Assembly: GCF_014633365.1 (NCBI RefSeq)
Contig: NC_068346.1
Coordinates: 12,793,030-12,857,029 of the forward strand
Source of the DNA: Diospyros lotus
Taxonomy: Eukaryota; Streptophyta; Magnoliopsida; Ericales; Ebenaceae
DNA: 64,000 nucleotides
Reading direction: 5' to 3'
The notes below the pieces were generated by a model. That model saw only the letters and a list, made by a program, of their open reading frames with translations, was not told the DNA's origin and made no database searches. Position numbers and translations under genes: made by a program. Below are positions 12,101 through 23,959 of this stretch, in pieces (position 1 is the stretch's first letter; every line of letters starts with the position of its first letter).

Positions 12101-15100
12101 TAGGTGCCTTTATCAACTACAAAATATTCTATAATTTGCCAATGACATTTCTTGTTATTCATTTCCCATTTGTTGGAAACGAAAATAGAAATGAATCATT
12201 GCAACACACACTAACATTGTTGTGTAAAACACAAATATTTTGCCCATATCACTTTCGATAGAAATTTTGGGATTGTTTGATTTTGCTTTTGTTTTTAGTT
12301 TTCTATTTTTATTTCAAGATATTTTGAAAAAAAAAAAAAAAAAAATCATTTGGTTGCATGTATCATGTATCGATTTTGTTTTTTAAAAAGCACAATTTTC
12401 ATTTTTTTTTCCAAAACATGGGAACAGAAAAATGGTGTTTCCACATTCAGTTTTCATTTTCTTCACAACCTCCTACTTCCCAAGTCCCCCTGATCTTCCC
12501 TCCCTCAACACTTAGGATTGAAAATAAAATTATAATATATATATATATATTGCTAGAATTGTTGGAGCTCAAAAAGTTAATGTAACTAATGGTTAATTTT
12601 TATATATATGCATTGTATATGCAGAGTTCATTGAATTGTGGTAACTGTAGCTTACAAACTCAGCACATCAAGGGCCTTATGTCATATCCTAAAGAAATAA
12701 AACAAATAACTTAATGCATAACACCCATTTGACATCCAACATAACTTAGAACTTGACAAAACCAAAGATATTTTACTTCAGTTCTTACTCTTCATCAGCC
12801 TAAGGATTTTTTTTTTAAATTCCAAAAGCCCTAAAGCTTGATTTGTCATCATAGAATCTATTTCTTGTCAATATTGAACCATATTTGCTTACTGCATAGA
12901 TTGATTAGATATGATCCTGATGGTGGTGGTCAGAGGTCCACCAAAGTAGTCATGTGGGCTCAAGCACCAGAGTGTTTACACCAACTTGTTTTCTCCAAAA
13001 GTGTCAACAGGGGCTGATGACAACCTCCAACAACCTATTCTCTAATATTTGCAATTTACTTTTGTTTTTAAATGAATTTTTTGCTTGCATGGTGCAGCTG
13101 TTCTGTTTCAAGTTTGTCCCCCCCCCCCCCCTTTTCTCTTCTAATCCCATGCTATTTCTTCTCTATGTTGTTAGGCGATTGAAGTTTTGTTTTTTTATAG
13201 TTGTGTGTGAGTGTTTTTATTTTTTTACTTTCCTTTACTAATCTCTTGTTATATTTTTCTATAATTCTGTTTCAGCAATTAAGTTTCCTAGTTTTTCTTC
13301 TCAGAATCTCTTGTGCCGTAATTTCTGTTTTCCAGGTAACTGTTTGCTGTGCAGTTATTCTTTTAAGTACAGCTTTATAAACTACTTGTTTATTTATTTT
13401 TATTAACATTTAGCTTTGAGTTAAATAGCTAGCGTTGAGAACTAATTGTTTATTAAAGTTTTGTATTTACTACTTTAAAATTTATATTGAAAATAATGGT
13501 GTATAAGTATTTAACACACATTTTGAATAATTGTGCATCTTGCGTCCATGATGTGTGCACCTGTGCCTTGCGCCTCATGCCTTGGTTCCTTGCACCTTTG
13601 AAAACAATGATTAAACACATAAAAATTGACAACAAAATCAAGTAGGCCCTTATTGACTCTTGTTTGCTCCCATGGTACTAGTCCAGCTAATATCAATGGC
13701 AAGGGAAACATAGATGGCTTACCAATCTGGTTTAGTTACAGCCATCAAATAGGATGCCATTCCAAGGAAAAGGAAGGGGCAAGCTAACCATATTAACCAT
13801 AACTATTATTAGAACTAATAAACATTTCTCAAGCAGATTTTAAGTCAGATAAGGTCAAGATGCACTAAGTCTGTATTATTGGTCAGATTGTCCTCCAAAA
13901 CATAATGCTGCAAGTCAAAAAAGATGTTTATAAGTACCCAGACTGAAAACTAGCATACAACCAATATGGCATAGGTCAATATTAACATCAGTTAAAATAG
14001 TTACCACAGATGAGGCCTCCAGAAAAGGTGTTCCCATTAAAGAATCTAAAGTCAAAAGCTGCTTGTTCTTCTTTAATTATTGGCTCAATCATCAGACGAA
14101 CTCTAGAACCCCACTACTTCTTGACAATCATAGAGCGGCGCCGTCAACCCAAACCCATCTATTAATATTCCAGTACTGCATTGACTCACAATGAATAGAA
14201 CCTGCCAGTTAATTATCAAAACTAGGAAAGAACACAAAAATCTATCTTGTTCCCTAGGACTCCAGAGATTTACCGAGATGCCTATTAACTTTAATGGTTA
14301 AAAGTCTAATCACAAATATCCAAAAGAGCAGACTGAAACCATTGTGGACCAATGCTGTGTCACATCTATCCCTTTTTGCAACTTGAGTAGCCATTGGTTA
14401 AATATACTTAGATGCTCATTTTGGTCATAGTTCACAGAGATGTCGCAAATTGCATGTTATATAAATCATGTAAGTTGTTCCCTCAGAACTTCATTAAGAG
14501 TGATCAAAAAGTCGTATAAGGTTTTTCTTAAATCAATGGTATGGAAGGAGATGCCCTCCCCATTTCCTCTAGTTGTCAAGTATAGCACACAATTTCTAGG
14601 AAGAAGGAAATATGCCACAGGTTAACCCAAAAAAATATGATTATTAACTAAAAATAAGTTCAATTTTACTTTAAGTTAGTATTGTCATATACCATAATCT
14701 CACAATTTGTTATTTTCAGTGAAGCCATCTCCCAAAGCATTAGATTGCGAGTAAACAAAAGATGTATATAAACACATACATGAAAGAGTAGAAAAGTATC
14801 AGTCTGATACATGAATACTTGAATCAATTAAAAAAATAGTGTCAGATCCTCAATCTGACAAGGGAAATTCTCAGTTAATTGAGAATGAAATAGGCAGAAA
14901 AATGAGGGGGAAGAGGGTTTAGAATTATAGAATTGAGAGGGAAGGTTCAAGAGAATTGAGGGAATTTGAATTCCTTGATTGATTTTTTTCATACTTAGCA
15001 ATGGCTGGGTCAGATCTTTTTATACTGATCCTCAGCAACAGATTGGGCGCCTAAAATGGTTACCAATCTAATACAGCTTGTACCACTTGACATGCTGGAA

Positions 15101-16153
15101 CATTCCTCCAGCTATGCAATCTACTGGTTACTCATAAAGGCCTAATAGCCAAAGTACCTGACAAATAGCAGTGATCTTGATTATGAGAATCACAACATCT
15201 TGCCAAATCATGTAGAACAACGCTTGTAGGATCCATTATTTTGTTCAGTCCCACGTTTATATTCTCACCAGTAAAGTTGCCAGGGCAGGTAGAAAGTAAA
15301 AACATATTTGTTTTGTTAGGCGTAAAAACATATTTACTGAGATCAATAATGGCCTCCTGCACAAAACACTGGTGCTAATCCTCTTAAAAATAACTCATCC
15401 CTAAATTAGAAGTATTCAGAAGAATATAATTTCTTGTCAGTAAAAAGAGAACGTATTTGAGCAGGGTAAACTAAAGAAGCATTCCCGATAACCTAATAGA
15501 CAGCATTAGACATTATAAAAAAAATTGCTATTTATTTTCCCAAAATACAAGTATAAACAATATAAATTCAACAATAGCAATAGCATGCGAACCAAATTAG
15601 CGGAAAACAAATATCGTATAAATTCAACAACTCAGGATGTAAGAGAAAATGGCATACCATCTTGGGTAAGTAATGGATAATCCAAGGCACTCAAGGTAAT
15701 AAACCAATCCCAACCACTATCGACCTTCAACAGCACCGCCGCCGCGTGCAGCACTGCGGCAATGTTGGAAGACCCCATGTACGTCAATGGATCAGGCTTC
15801 CCCACCACATCCACATTCCCGAAAGCCCGAATCGCCGGCACTGACTTCACCAAACCAGCCAATTTCCGCCTCTCACCATCAGAGGCATCAGCCCCAATAT
15901 GCAGTAAGTATCGGTTCCGCGGATGGTACACCGCCAGCAACAGGCGGAAAATCCTGTCCCCGTGGCCCCTGCCACCGGAGATGTAGTACGCAAATGTCGG
16001 AGGGTAGGCAGCGCCGCGGCCGACGGCGGCGGCAAGGGCCCCGTGGGAGGCGTAGTAGGAGGCGCTGAAGCCAGAGATCGAGGATAGGAAGAGCATAAAG
16101 GAGAGGAACACAGCGGAGAAGAGAGCGAAGAGCCATTTCTTCTCAGCGCCCAT
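7131..16153 (-). CDS. GLCAT14-like: GT14 beta-glucuronosyltransferase, GlcAT14-like, four exons
   Basis: Exons by eye: 16153-15658, 8045-7970, 7871-7756, 7645-7131. Together 1203 nt, or 400 residues, and phases agree at all three junctions. Family knowledge: these Golgi type II enzymes add glucuronic acid to beta-1,6-galactan of arabinogalactan proteins. Seen here: a signal anchor at residues 7-27, the start of the catalytic domain at TFAYYISGGRGH (about 53), VVGKPDPLTYMGSSN (about 117-131), LSALDYPLLTQDD (about 154-166), FIDHSSDLGWKE, RPIVVDPGLYLARRTQIF, DLRYMIWDNPPKMDP and a C-terminal WCTGRKSWWADPCSQWGDVN block. Length and motif order fit the family. The ATG at 16153 is the only start before the anchor. 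No lesion is visible. Which GlcAT14 paralogue it is cannot be said. Confidence 0.9.
7646..7755 (-). other. GC-AG intron of the GT14 gene (intron 3)
   Basis: The exon ends ACAG and the intron begins GCAAAT; it ends TTTTGCAG. No GT donor exists at or near this point, and joining here restores Phe-Thr-Gly-Ser-Pro-Trp in phase 1. AG/GCAA is the usual context of rare GC donors. Confidence 0.75.
7872..7969 (-). other. Intron 2 of the GT14 gene
   Basis: 98 bp, GTAGGC to TTGCAG. Splicing joins Trp-Lys-Glu to Asp-Gln-Arg-Ile-Arg-Pro. Reading through gives an in-frame stop at once. Confidence 0.8.
9111..9149. repeat. (GT)n(GA)n compound microsatellite
   Basis: About ten GT units followed directly by about ten GA units, inside intron 1 of the GT14 gene. 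Confidence 0.95.
10216..10440 (+). pseudogene. RTE-type LINE 3' tail
   Basis: The plus strand encodes a short relic with CRGKPRKNWRKTL, then LIEDMKIDSEVEF and TPPSGINTCYHVVVL, matching in order the end of plant RTE reverse-transcriptase proteins (a GRGRP-K-TW block, a D-A-W-I block and a final ADPT-like block). It ends in a TGTTGTTGTG tail, as plant RTE LINEs often do. Only the last 75 codons or so remain, with a stop inside. It sits antisense in the GT14 intron. Confidence 0.65.
10522..10685 (-). mobile_element. Au-type SINE
   Basis: On the minus strand: GGTTGCTCCCTTGTGAC (A-box region), then a decayed B box (GTGTTTGAGTAA), then GGGTAAGGTTACATA, then CCCTTACCCTCGC and a final GTGCAATGAGGGCGCCCTTT. 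This order is that of the plant Au SINE, which is tRNA-derived and thought to be moved by LINE machinery. It lies 80 bp from the RTE LINE tail. The 3' T-run is weak and no target duplication was confirmed. Confidence 0.75.
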
Positions 16154-16390
16154 ACTGGTTGTTCATACAGCTTCAGGGGCATGGAACCAACGAAATCCAG
16201 AAAGTTTTTGTCAAATTCAGGGTCAGAATTGAAAATGGAAAGGGATTCTTAGAGATCTCAACGACTTCGGCCTTGTACTGAACACACAGTGGGGTGAGCA
16301 TTGACAGTTTTGAAGGAGACACGGGGAGGGTGAGAGAGAAACAATTAGAATTCTACCAAAAATTTGTCCCTCCGGTTAGAATATTTTCTC

Positions 16391-16398
16391 TCTTTATA
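16391..16398 (-). promoter_or_regulatory. Candidate TATA box of the GT14 gene
   Basis: The minus strand reads TATAAAGA about 240 bp upstream of the ATG, which would give a 5' leader near 200 nt. No transcript evidence is available in the sequence. Confidence 0.35.
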
Positions 16399-16465
16399 GA
16401 TATATAAATCAATGTACACTTATACCCGCGATCTGATCAGCTGATAACCAGATAGATATCTATAG

Positions 16466-16532
16466 ATACATATAGACAGAGACAGAGACAGAGACAGAGA
16501 CGGAGACGTAGACGGAGTTAGGGTTAGGGTTT
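16466..16532. repeat. (GAGACA)n minisatellite and telo-box
   Basis: Six-base repeats of the GAGACA/GAGACG type (16466-16516) are followed by TTAGGGTTAGGGTTT (16518-16532), the reverse complement of the plant telo-box AAACCCTAA. Telo-boxes are common in plant promoters; here it is about 370 bp upstream of the GT14 ATG. Confidence 0.6.
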
Positions 16533-16599
16533 GGCAGGATTGAAAAGTTATTGGTGTCGATTCTACGAACAGAGACGGTTTCAGAAATTAGACTTTGAT

Positions 16600-18900
16600 C
16601 TGCGATGTTGCTCCGATGATGATAGATAGTAGATGGATGTTGGTTGCATTTGTTGAGCTTAAACTTGCGTGCCGAATAATCCTCCCCACCCTCCTTTACA
16701 GCGCGTTATCTTACGTTCTAATCCAACGATCAGAATTTCGTCCGCGAAACGACCAGGACTATTTTGGACGTCCAAGATTCGTTGTTTTGTAGCTGTTGTT
16801 GTTTTATTATTTATATATTTTATTATTATTCTGACAACGTGAGTTAACTCGATCTTCAATATCTGCGCAGCGCAGCGCAGCGTGACTTGTTCTCTGTTTG
16901 GATGATTCTTTAAAATTCAATCTATTGTTGATTTTATGAATTAATTTGTATTTATTACAGTTTAGTGATTGAGTTATAATTTGATGCTTCATTAATTGAA
17001 TGATAATTGAATATATAATCTGTAATTATTAGAAAAAGTCTCTGCCCTGTCTAAAGGCTTTCTTTGGAGGAGGTTACGAATAAAAATAATAAAAAGTTAT
17101 ATTCTGATCCTATTATTAATTAATAAATGAAATGATAAAAGAGTTGAATGGAATAATTTTCTTTTATTTGGAAAAGTAAAGATAAAATTAATATAAAGTG
17201 ACTTATAATACTATGATTATGAATTAAACAATTAATATCTGAAGTTGATGATGAATCTTGAAATTTTATAAAAAAAAATAAAAAAAATTGTATTCATTCT
17301 CTAAAAAATAAAAGATAATATTTTTATTTCATTTCAAAATCATAAACTGTTTTGGCGGCCGCGGGGGGAGAGAAGTGTCCTTTCACTCATTTAGATTTTA
17401 ACAAGAATCTAGATTAGATTAGTCTTTGAAGTATAGCAAATTAAAGAGATATATGATAAGGGGACCGCATGACTAATCACATTTACATTAATTAATGTTA
17501 TATTACTCTCTGTTACATTTGGTCGTGTACTGACACTATTAGTACGATTCACATTTAGGGTCTTAATTGTATCCATCCTGCAGGAATACCCTATTACATG
17601 TAGTAATATTATAGGATTCACCCTACCTACTTCTAGTTCTACTTCTACTTCTACTTCTACTTCATTTGGATATCCTATATATAACCCACCCTCCATTATC
17701 AAATATTTAATGATGATGGTATGTTCCCATTTGTTGTATAAAAAATAATAATAATAATTAGGAGAAGAATTTGAAATTATAACCATATTTAACCTGGCTG
17801 CAAATCATTTAGATATTGAGATAATATGGTTTCTCATGGTTTTAGACGTTGGATTAGTATAATAGATAATTTAGAGATTGGGATAATTATCGTAGATAAA
17901 TTTGATTTCTAAAATAAATTTACATAAATTCTGATAATTATTACGTGCTCACAGAAGAATTAACAAATTGGAATTAAAATGGTGAGAATAAATTAGAAGG
18001 AAAATACTGGTATATATTATCTGGAAGAAATTCTGATAATAAATAGGATAATTGGAAATTTGAGATTGGAAGCACAATGGAAGGAGTCCTAAATAGGGAT
18101 AATCAAAAATCAAATAGATAAAAGGGAGTTCAATCCCAATTCCAAGAGGATTGAATACTTCTTTTGGGCTATAAAAAATTATATTGTCTTAATAAAAATT
18201 TTTTAAAAAAATCTTAAAATTATATCTTCATTTTTAAAATTGTTTCAATGTAAATAGGATTAATTGGGATCCACTTATTATTATTTAGAACAATTTTTTT
18301 TTATTTTGCTATTTATTTATGGAACTTGTTAACTTTTACAATTATAGACAATCATTGAAAACTGTTACTAATATATGATACCTAATAATTGGGTCTTAAG
18401 TTAGGCTTTTATGGTCTTGCTAGCAAGCATGTCACGAGATGGACATCTTCTCCTAAATATTAGAGAGAAGTTCTACAAGAATAATCTTAATCCTCTTAAT
18501 TTGTTTGAGATAAAGATTCTTAGATACCATCGAACTAAGAGACCTAATCCTAATTAAGCTACAGATTATCTCTACATAGCTATTAAAAAGGACAATTTGC
18601 CCTCCCGGTTAAGCATTCAACTCAATCCTAATATTATTGTATCTTTAGCTATCTAACCCCTCTTCTCATTCCTCGTTTTTTAAGCTAAGCATCAGAATGG
18701 CTTTACTAATCAGTCTCCAAACGATCTCACTGTGTCCTTTTTTGGAGTTTGTCGCCATTCTTATGATCTAATTGAGGTTTTTGTCATCTGGTATGTTCCT
18801 TTCATATTAAGTACATTGATAATCAGTTTTTAACATTATCAATGGGAATCGAAGATTATTTGCAACCTCTACACGATGGTTAGAAGCCCAAACAGTATAA
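16600..18900. other. Gene-free AT-rich stretch
   Basis: No credible gene. A short AGTAGAAGTAGAAG-type repeat lies at about 17630-17662. The segment 18715-18845 recurs, diverged, at 35485-35610 and looks like the untranslated leader of the gypsy element whose gag relic follows. Confidence 0.5.
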
Positions 18901-19119
18901 GCAAACATCACAAGACAAATTCTAGCTCAAAGAAAAAGGAGAAATGCAAACAAATGGAAAAACCTAACTCCAGTGATGAATTGACAGAAAACCAACTGAA
19001 AACCATTCTTTGAGCTATTAACAAATGGCTTTGCGAGAAGTCGCCTAACCCAACCCCTCGTTTGGAATTAACTTCTTTTACCACTGTCGTCAATAATGAA
19101 CCCATGCCGACCGACCAAA

Positions 19120-19530
19120 TTCACCTATCCTCGCTTTTGCATTTTTGAAGGAACAGAAGATCCCGAAGAGCATATCCACAAATATTGTGATGTTATGCAA
19201 TCCAGGCATGCAATTGATGCAATGCTTTGTTGAAACTTTTCACAAACACTACATGGTTGGGTTAGGGATTCGTTCAACACATTCTTCAAAGCTAGTACCT
19301 CCAAGTTCGAATAGCTTGCAGAGCAATTCAAGAAAAGGTTTTAGTCAACTGAACCCTGGAAAAAAAATTGCTTGTGCCTGTTTCACATAAAGCCTAAGCC
19401 CAACGAGACATTAAGGAGCTTTTATTACTAGATTTTAAGCTGAAGTTATCTCCTTAAATAAGAATGAGCCAAAGACCCTAATTAAATTATACACTCGAGC
19501 ACAAAGATATATGTGCGTTAAAGAGTAGAC
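19120..19530 (+). pseudogene. Ty3-gypsy (Tat-like) gag relic
   Basis: Translated in shifting frames, the plus strand gives FEGTEDPEEHIHKY, then FSQTLHGWVRDSF, LAEQFKKRF, FHIKPKPNETLRSF and KNEPKTLIKLYTRAQ. This is the order of a plant Ty3-gypsy gag domain of the Tat/Ogre kind (DGT-DP-EH at the front, KQ-GESLR-F-RF near the end). Several stops and frame changes break it. The upstream block at 18715-18845 is repeated near 35485-35610. Confidence 0.65.
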
Positions 19531-21848
19531 ATGATTAGTTTTTATAACTCATATGCAAGGCGAAGAACATCATCCTATACCCCTAATAAAAGATAACAAA
19601 TAGCTAATGGAGACCCAAACACCATAGGAATGAGAACAAAGTATGAAATACCGCTCTCTTTAGAGCGTGTTCTCACCTCATAATTTAGGGGTTTTTTTTT
19701 TTAAACCCTTTCTTTTTTTTTTTTGAAAACTTTTCTCATAAAGGTTCTTCACCAATCTTTAGGAATTCCATCTTTCTTTCAAAGCCTTCATTCATTTGAC
19801 CTTTCATTTTCTTTATTGATTTTCCTAAATTCACTAGTGATTATTCTTCGAAGCGACATTTAGGGAGGCTTGCCTCTATTGGCATCAACTTTTCACATAA
19901 ACTCTGGTATTTAGTTTAGTTTATCGAGATGGAGTTCTTGTGTGCACATTCATTTTCATAGATGTGTGCGCATTCATTTTCATAGATTGGATCCAATTTA
20001 ATTCATAACCCATATTAAAGAGTCTAAACTTTCAATTCATTCTAAAGTATCCAATTTGAAAGAGGAAAAAAAAAGAATTTTTGGGCATCTTAACCATAAA
20101 TGTTTAGACACCCTTAAAATAAATTGTTAAATTATTACAATTCAAGATATAAATATAAAAGTCATCCATGTCCACTCAAATAAAATGATGTGTCTTAAAT
20201 AAAAACTTAATTTGTACAACGAATTTGGAATAGTTGATACATTTGAAACGCCAAAATAAAACCTATACATACTTCTAATGTGTCACATAAAAACACACAT
20301 ACCATCTAAAAAACATGGCATGCCACAAAAAAATAATGAAGCTTCCAAAACTACACTTCAAGAACTTTATTTTCCTTTGAATTGCTTGTCTCACTTAGAA
20401 CATTTGAATATTTAAAGAGATAAACCCAAGTTAGAAGATGAGCATTCTAAGTGAGGAACACTCAAAAATAAAATACTATATAAAATGTGTGCATAAAAGA
20501 AAATGTAAGTTTCTATTTTGTGATGCCATTTGTGACAATGTTAGCATACTCTAAGAGTTTTCCCAACTGATACCCTAAAGGTCTCTTGGAAGGTCTTTGA
20601 CCCCGTTTCCTTGGGGCTAAGTGTGTAGAGCTAGATCGCATGGCCATTGGATGCAAATGAAAAGCTAAACAAAGAACATTTTTGAAAATTGATTTATCAT
20701 GCAACATAAAAAAACCATAAAATAAGAGTTTTGTGGGTGGGAGAACCTCACCTTGAAGGATATTTGGTGAAGACCTTGTTTTTCAACCTCTTCTTGCTCA
20801 CTTTGGTGAAACTTTTTCTTCCTCCTTATGTTCTCTGTCATGACCCTTGTTTATGCCCAACACACATGGGCACTGTTGTTGTGGGAATACAACAATCAAA
20901 ATTTATTTGTTTTGGGGAAGCTTGACAGAAGGTTGATAGATTTAGGATGGTGAGAAGATGGAGAAGAAGTTGGTGCTAGAGAATAGCACGGGAAGAGGCC
21001 AAGAATTGCTTGGGGGATTGCTCGATTCATTGTCCAGGAAAGCAAAGGAGCACGCGAGGCAAGTCTCAATTTGCTATCTTAGAGAGCAGGAGAAAAGCCC
21101 AAGAAAGTCATCACCCCAAGGGTTTTTGGGGAAAAAGGGACCCGAAGGTCTTCGAATGATGATGGGACTTAAAGGGTCCTCGGCAGGGCTTCTGGAGGTA
21201 AGGCTTCGAGAGAGCTGGGAGTGTCTCCAAGAGGTGTTCCAAAGGGTCTTCTAGAAGAATCTCCATTGTTCGGGAGAGTTGATAGGTTTCTAGAAAAGGG
21301 CTTGGTCTTCAAATTTGCAAGACAAAAGCAATCAAAAGACACGTGGGGATTTCTCTCGCGTGAGCCCTCTGATGCCTAAGATAGGTGTAGTCATGAGGCT
21401 GAAGTGATTACGTGGATGCAATATGATAAATGAAGATGAAGGCTTCATAAGAGTTGGTGCTCTCCGAAAGAGGTGTTCAGGTGGATCTGATGTGTGCAAA
21501 TCTGATCTAGGTCTTCAGGGTTTGGATCTAGATCTTGAATGTGTGGGACCAAGGGGTATTTATACTCATTGAATGACTAGGACACATAGCATGCTAGCTA
21601 GGACATGTGGCAAGACCCTCCAAGTGACAGAACACGGGTCTTCAGGTGTCTTGAGTTAAGATCAAAAGGCTGGAAGAAACCCTCTACCCTTTAAAAGATT
21701 GGTCTTTAGATGAAGGAAGCCCTGAAGGGGGCTGCCAAGTTATTGGAGAATAACCAATGTTATGATTGTGGGAGAAGGTTATCCTGAATGCTTTTGGGCA
21801 GTGATTCAACTGGAAGGCTGTCAAAGGGTACAGGCTGAGTGTAGAGTT
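19531..21848. other. Gene-free stretch, possible LTR remains
   Basis: A TATTTATACTC box near 21557 inside a moderately GC-richer block (20950-21680) suggests LTR-like DNA, but no paired ends were seen. The 98-codon frame at 20958-21254 has no recognisable domain and is not called. Confidence 0.35.
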
Positions 21849-23400
21849 TGTTAGCTTAAGAAGGGGGTGAATTAAGCCTTTTTCACCTTTTAAAAAATAA
21901 GAACTTAAATCAAATAAGAATGAAAAAATACAACACATAAAGATGTATAGTAGTTCAGCTTATGTCTAGTGCACTACCTTGGTTCCTTACCAAGGTTTTG
22001 GTCAAACCAACTTATTTGGATAACTTTTAAAGCATGTTAGCTATAAACCTTTACAACTATGGCTTTTCAAATGGTTTAGCTACAACCAATGCCTTTTACT
22101 AAGGTAAGGCTTAACCTTTACAGATTCACAAAAGAATTGTGAAGAAAAGAAATCAAGAGAAGAAGATGATATTACACAATTTACAAAACCTCTCTTGGTG
22201 ATTCAAAGAGATAAGAGAATTGAAAAATAAGCAATATCTCTCTTTTGAATGGCTTAAGTAGTGATGATCTTTAAAGGCTTTTTGAGGTATCGAGAGTTCA
22301 CTATTTTAGAGTTCAGAGTATGTGTCTTCTTATTAGGCTTCAAACTTCTTTTATAGTCTTCAAGTATTGAATGCTCTAACTGAGCTATCCTTAAACAAAT
22401 AGAATGTTCTTTTTGTATTTGAGTCACAACTGCCATTTTTTGTCTCTACAAACCTCAAACAATCAATTAGAAATTCATAATTTATGCACATGTTATTTGA
22501 ATATCATTTAATGTTCTGAAAAATAAAAACATATTGCATTTAATGAGCTCTAATGATTATAATTTTCAAATTCAGACAAGTGTTACTCAAGTACAAACTT
22601 GTGTTTACTCGACTAAGACTGATCTTTACTCGACTATATAGATTTTGTAATCGATTACATTTACTACTTACTCAAGTACAAACTACCTTTTACTTTATTA
22701 AATTTTTATCATAAAAAAATTCAACATATACTCAATTACAAAAGGCTATCTACTCGAATACACAGAGATCTTTATTCGAATACATATTTTCATACTTGAT
22801 TAAACTTTTGATCTAGAGACTTAACATATTTGTAACACTTATTTACTCGATTATAAAAACAATTTACATGAGTATATAATATATATTACTCGATTATAAG
22901 AATAAGTACTCTGGACTCAAACACAAATTCTATCCAGATCCTAATAGGATTTTCAAAGAAAACATACTCAATTACAAAAGTAATTTACTCAAGTATAGAT
23001 GGATCATTACTCGATTACAAAAATCGATTACTTGATTACTTTTAACTCGATATAAACTTACATTACCTATTTAAATACAAACTCCTATTTAGTCAAGTAC
23101 ACTAAATCTTTACTCAATTAAACCTATATTTGTAATTGATTACCTATAGGTCTGATTGATGCTTACTCAATTACAAAAATCTTACAATCAATTAAACAAA
23201 CAACTAAACTTAGAAATTTGACTTAGCCTTTTCTGATCACTAAAATACTCAATTATATATAAAGATTTATTCGAGTGAGAGAATTTGATTAGACTCTTAC
23301 TCAATTAACATGAACTCATTACTTGATTTACAAACTCTATATCTTGACTTGATTCAAATGATGTACTTGATTAAAAACTTACTAACCCAATAACTTTACG
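21849..23400 (+). mobile_element. LTR of the TGTTAG / GGGTG family, copy 1
   Basis: It begins TGTTAGCTTAAGAAGGGGG at 21849. The first 620 bp match 60439-61054 block for block (GGTGAATTAA--TTTTTCACC, CACTACCTTGGTT, ACCAAGG-TTTGG, AGGCTTAACCTTTACA, GACAACTGTCACTTTTTGTCTCTA-like). The right end is not certain. The 3' half is filled with degenerate TTACTCGATTAC-like phrases. Confidence 0.55.
22590..23400. repeat. Degenerate ACTCGATTAC / ACTCAAGTAC repeats
   Basis: Roughly 25 or more imperfect copies of a 10-16 bp phrase, with irregular spacing and A/T-rich joints. The same phrase type appears again at about 42950-43260. No coding potential. Confidence 0.6.
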
Positions 23401-23509
23401 TATCATTCTTAATTGTTTTGGTCATCATCTTTTAACCAAATTTACTAATTTTCTCATTAAATTAAAGGACCAGATACACAATCGACAGACAATAACAAAT
23501 CATTAATCA

Positions 23510-23935
23510 TCTTAACTACATGATCTATTATAGGCATCACATTTAGTAAATGTTCAACTAACACCTACCCACATGTCTGTTATCTACATCTCATAAAATA
23601 TGGCATGTGACTCACCATCCTTTATTTTTAGTATCTCATACTAATCAAAGGTAGTAGCCCATTTTCGAGTCCATAATCAATTAATCTTAGTCTCTTTTAG
23701 AAAAATCTAAGGACTAAGAATAACTTTAAGAAATTCTATGTTATAGATCTTTGTCAAATATTTTTAATAACTTAAGACTAAAAATCATCAAGATATTTAG
23801 GGATTCATTAATATATAAATGGAGAGCTATGAATGAAGATATGACCATTTAAATAACAAAAAAAATTTATATCATTAGGCCCAATACTTATACTAAATGT
23901 CATTTAAATCTAATATCAAGGCACTAACACAAACA
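23510..23935 (-). mobile_element. Copia LTR segment with adjacent polypurine tract
   Basis: Homologous to the two tandem copies at 33650-34088 and 34089-34528 (GGCATGTGACTCACCATCCTTTA block, AGTATCTCATACTAATCAAAGG block, final GCACTAACAC). Directly to its right, at about 23936-23949, the minus strand reads as a polypurine tract (AAGTGGAAGAT), as expected just before a copia 3' LTR. This fits the RNase H repeats that follow. Confidence 0.65.
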
Positions 23936-23959
23936 ATCTTCCACTTGCACTAATACTAA

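Larger units (their letters stand above)
8046..15657 (-). other. 7.6 kb intron 1 of the GT14 gene
   Basis: Donor GTATGCC directly after the exon codons for Thr-Gln-Asp; acceptor GTGCTTTCAG. It holds an RTE LINE tail, an Au-type SINE, microsatellites and AT-rich DNA. A TATAAAAAG-bearing block at about 14850-15130, with a TGTCAGATCC/GATCTGACA inverted pair, may be an LTR fragment. I found no extra exon in it; the open frame at 15132-15362 has no recognisable content. Confidence 0.8.

Noticed and set aside
15132..15362. 76-codon frame in intron 1 of the GT14 gene
   Set aside because: No resemblance to the GT14 domain or to any family I know; splicing phases do not require it.
15762..16182. Open frames of 74-111 codons antisense to or overlapping GT14 exon 1
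   Set aside because: Shadow frames of a GC-rich exon; no recognisable domain and they do not continue across the splice sites.
16518..16532. Interstitial telomere
   Set aside because: Only two telomere-type units; better explained as a promoter telo-box.
20958..21254. 98-codon frame starting MEKKLVLENS
   Set aside because: No domain, no second exon, and located in LTR-like DNA.
22590..23400. Possible CRISPR-like array
   Set aside because: Repeats are short, degenerate and irregularly spaced, and the DNA is plant nuclear.
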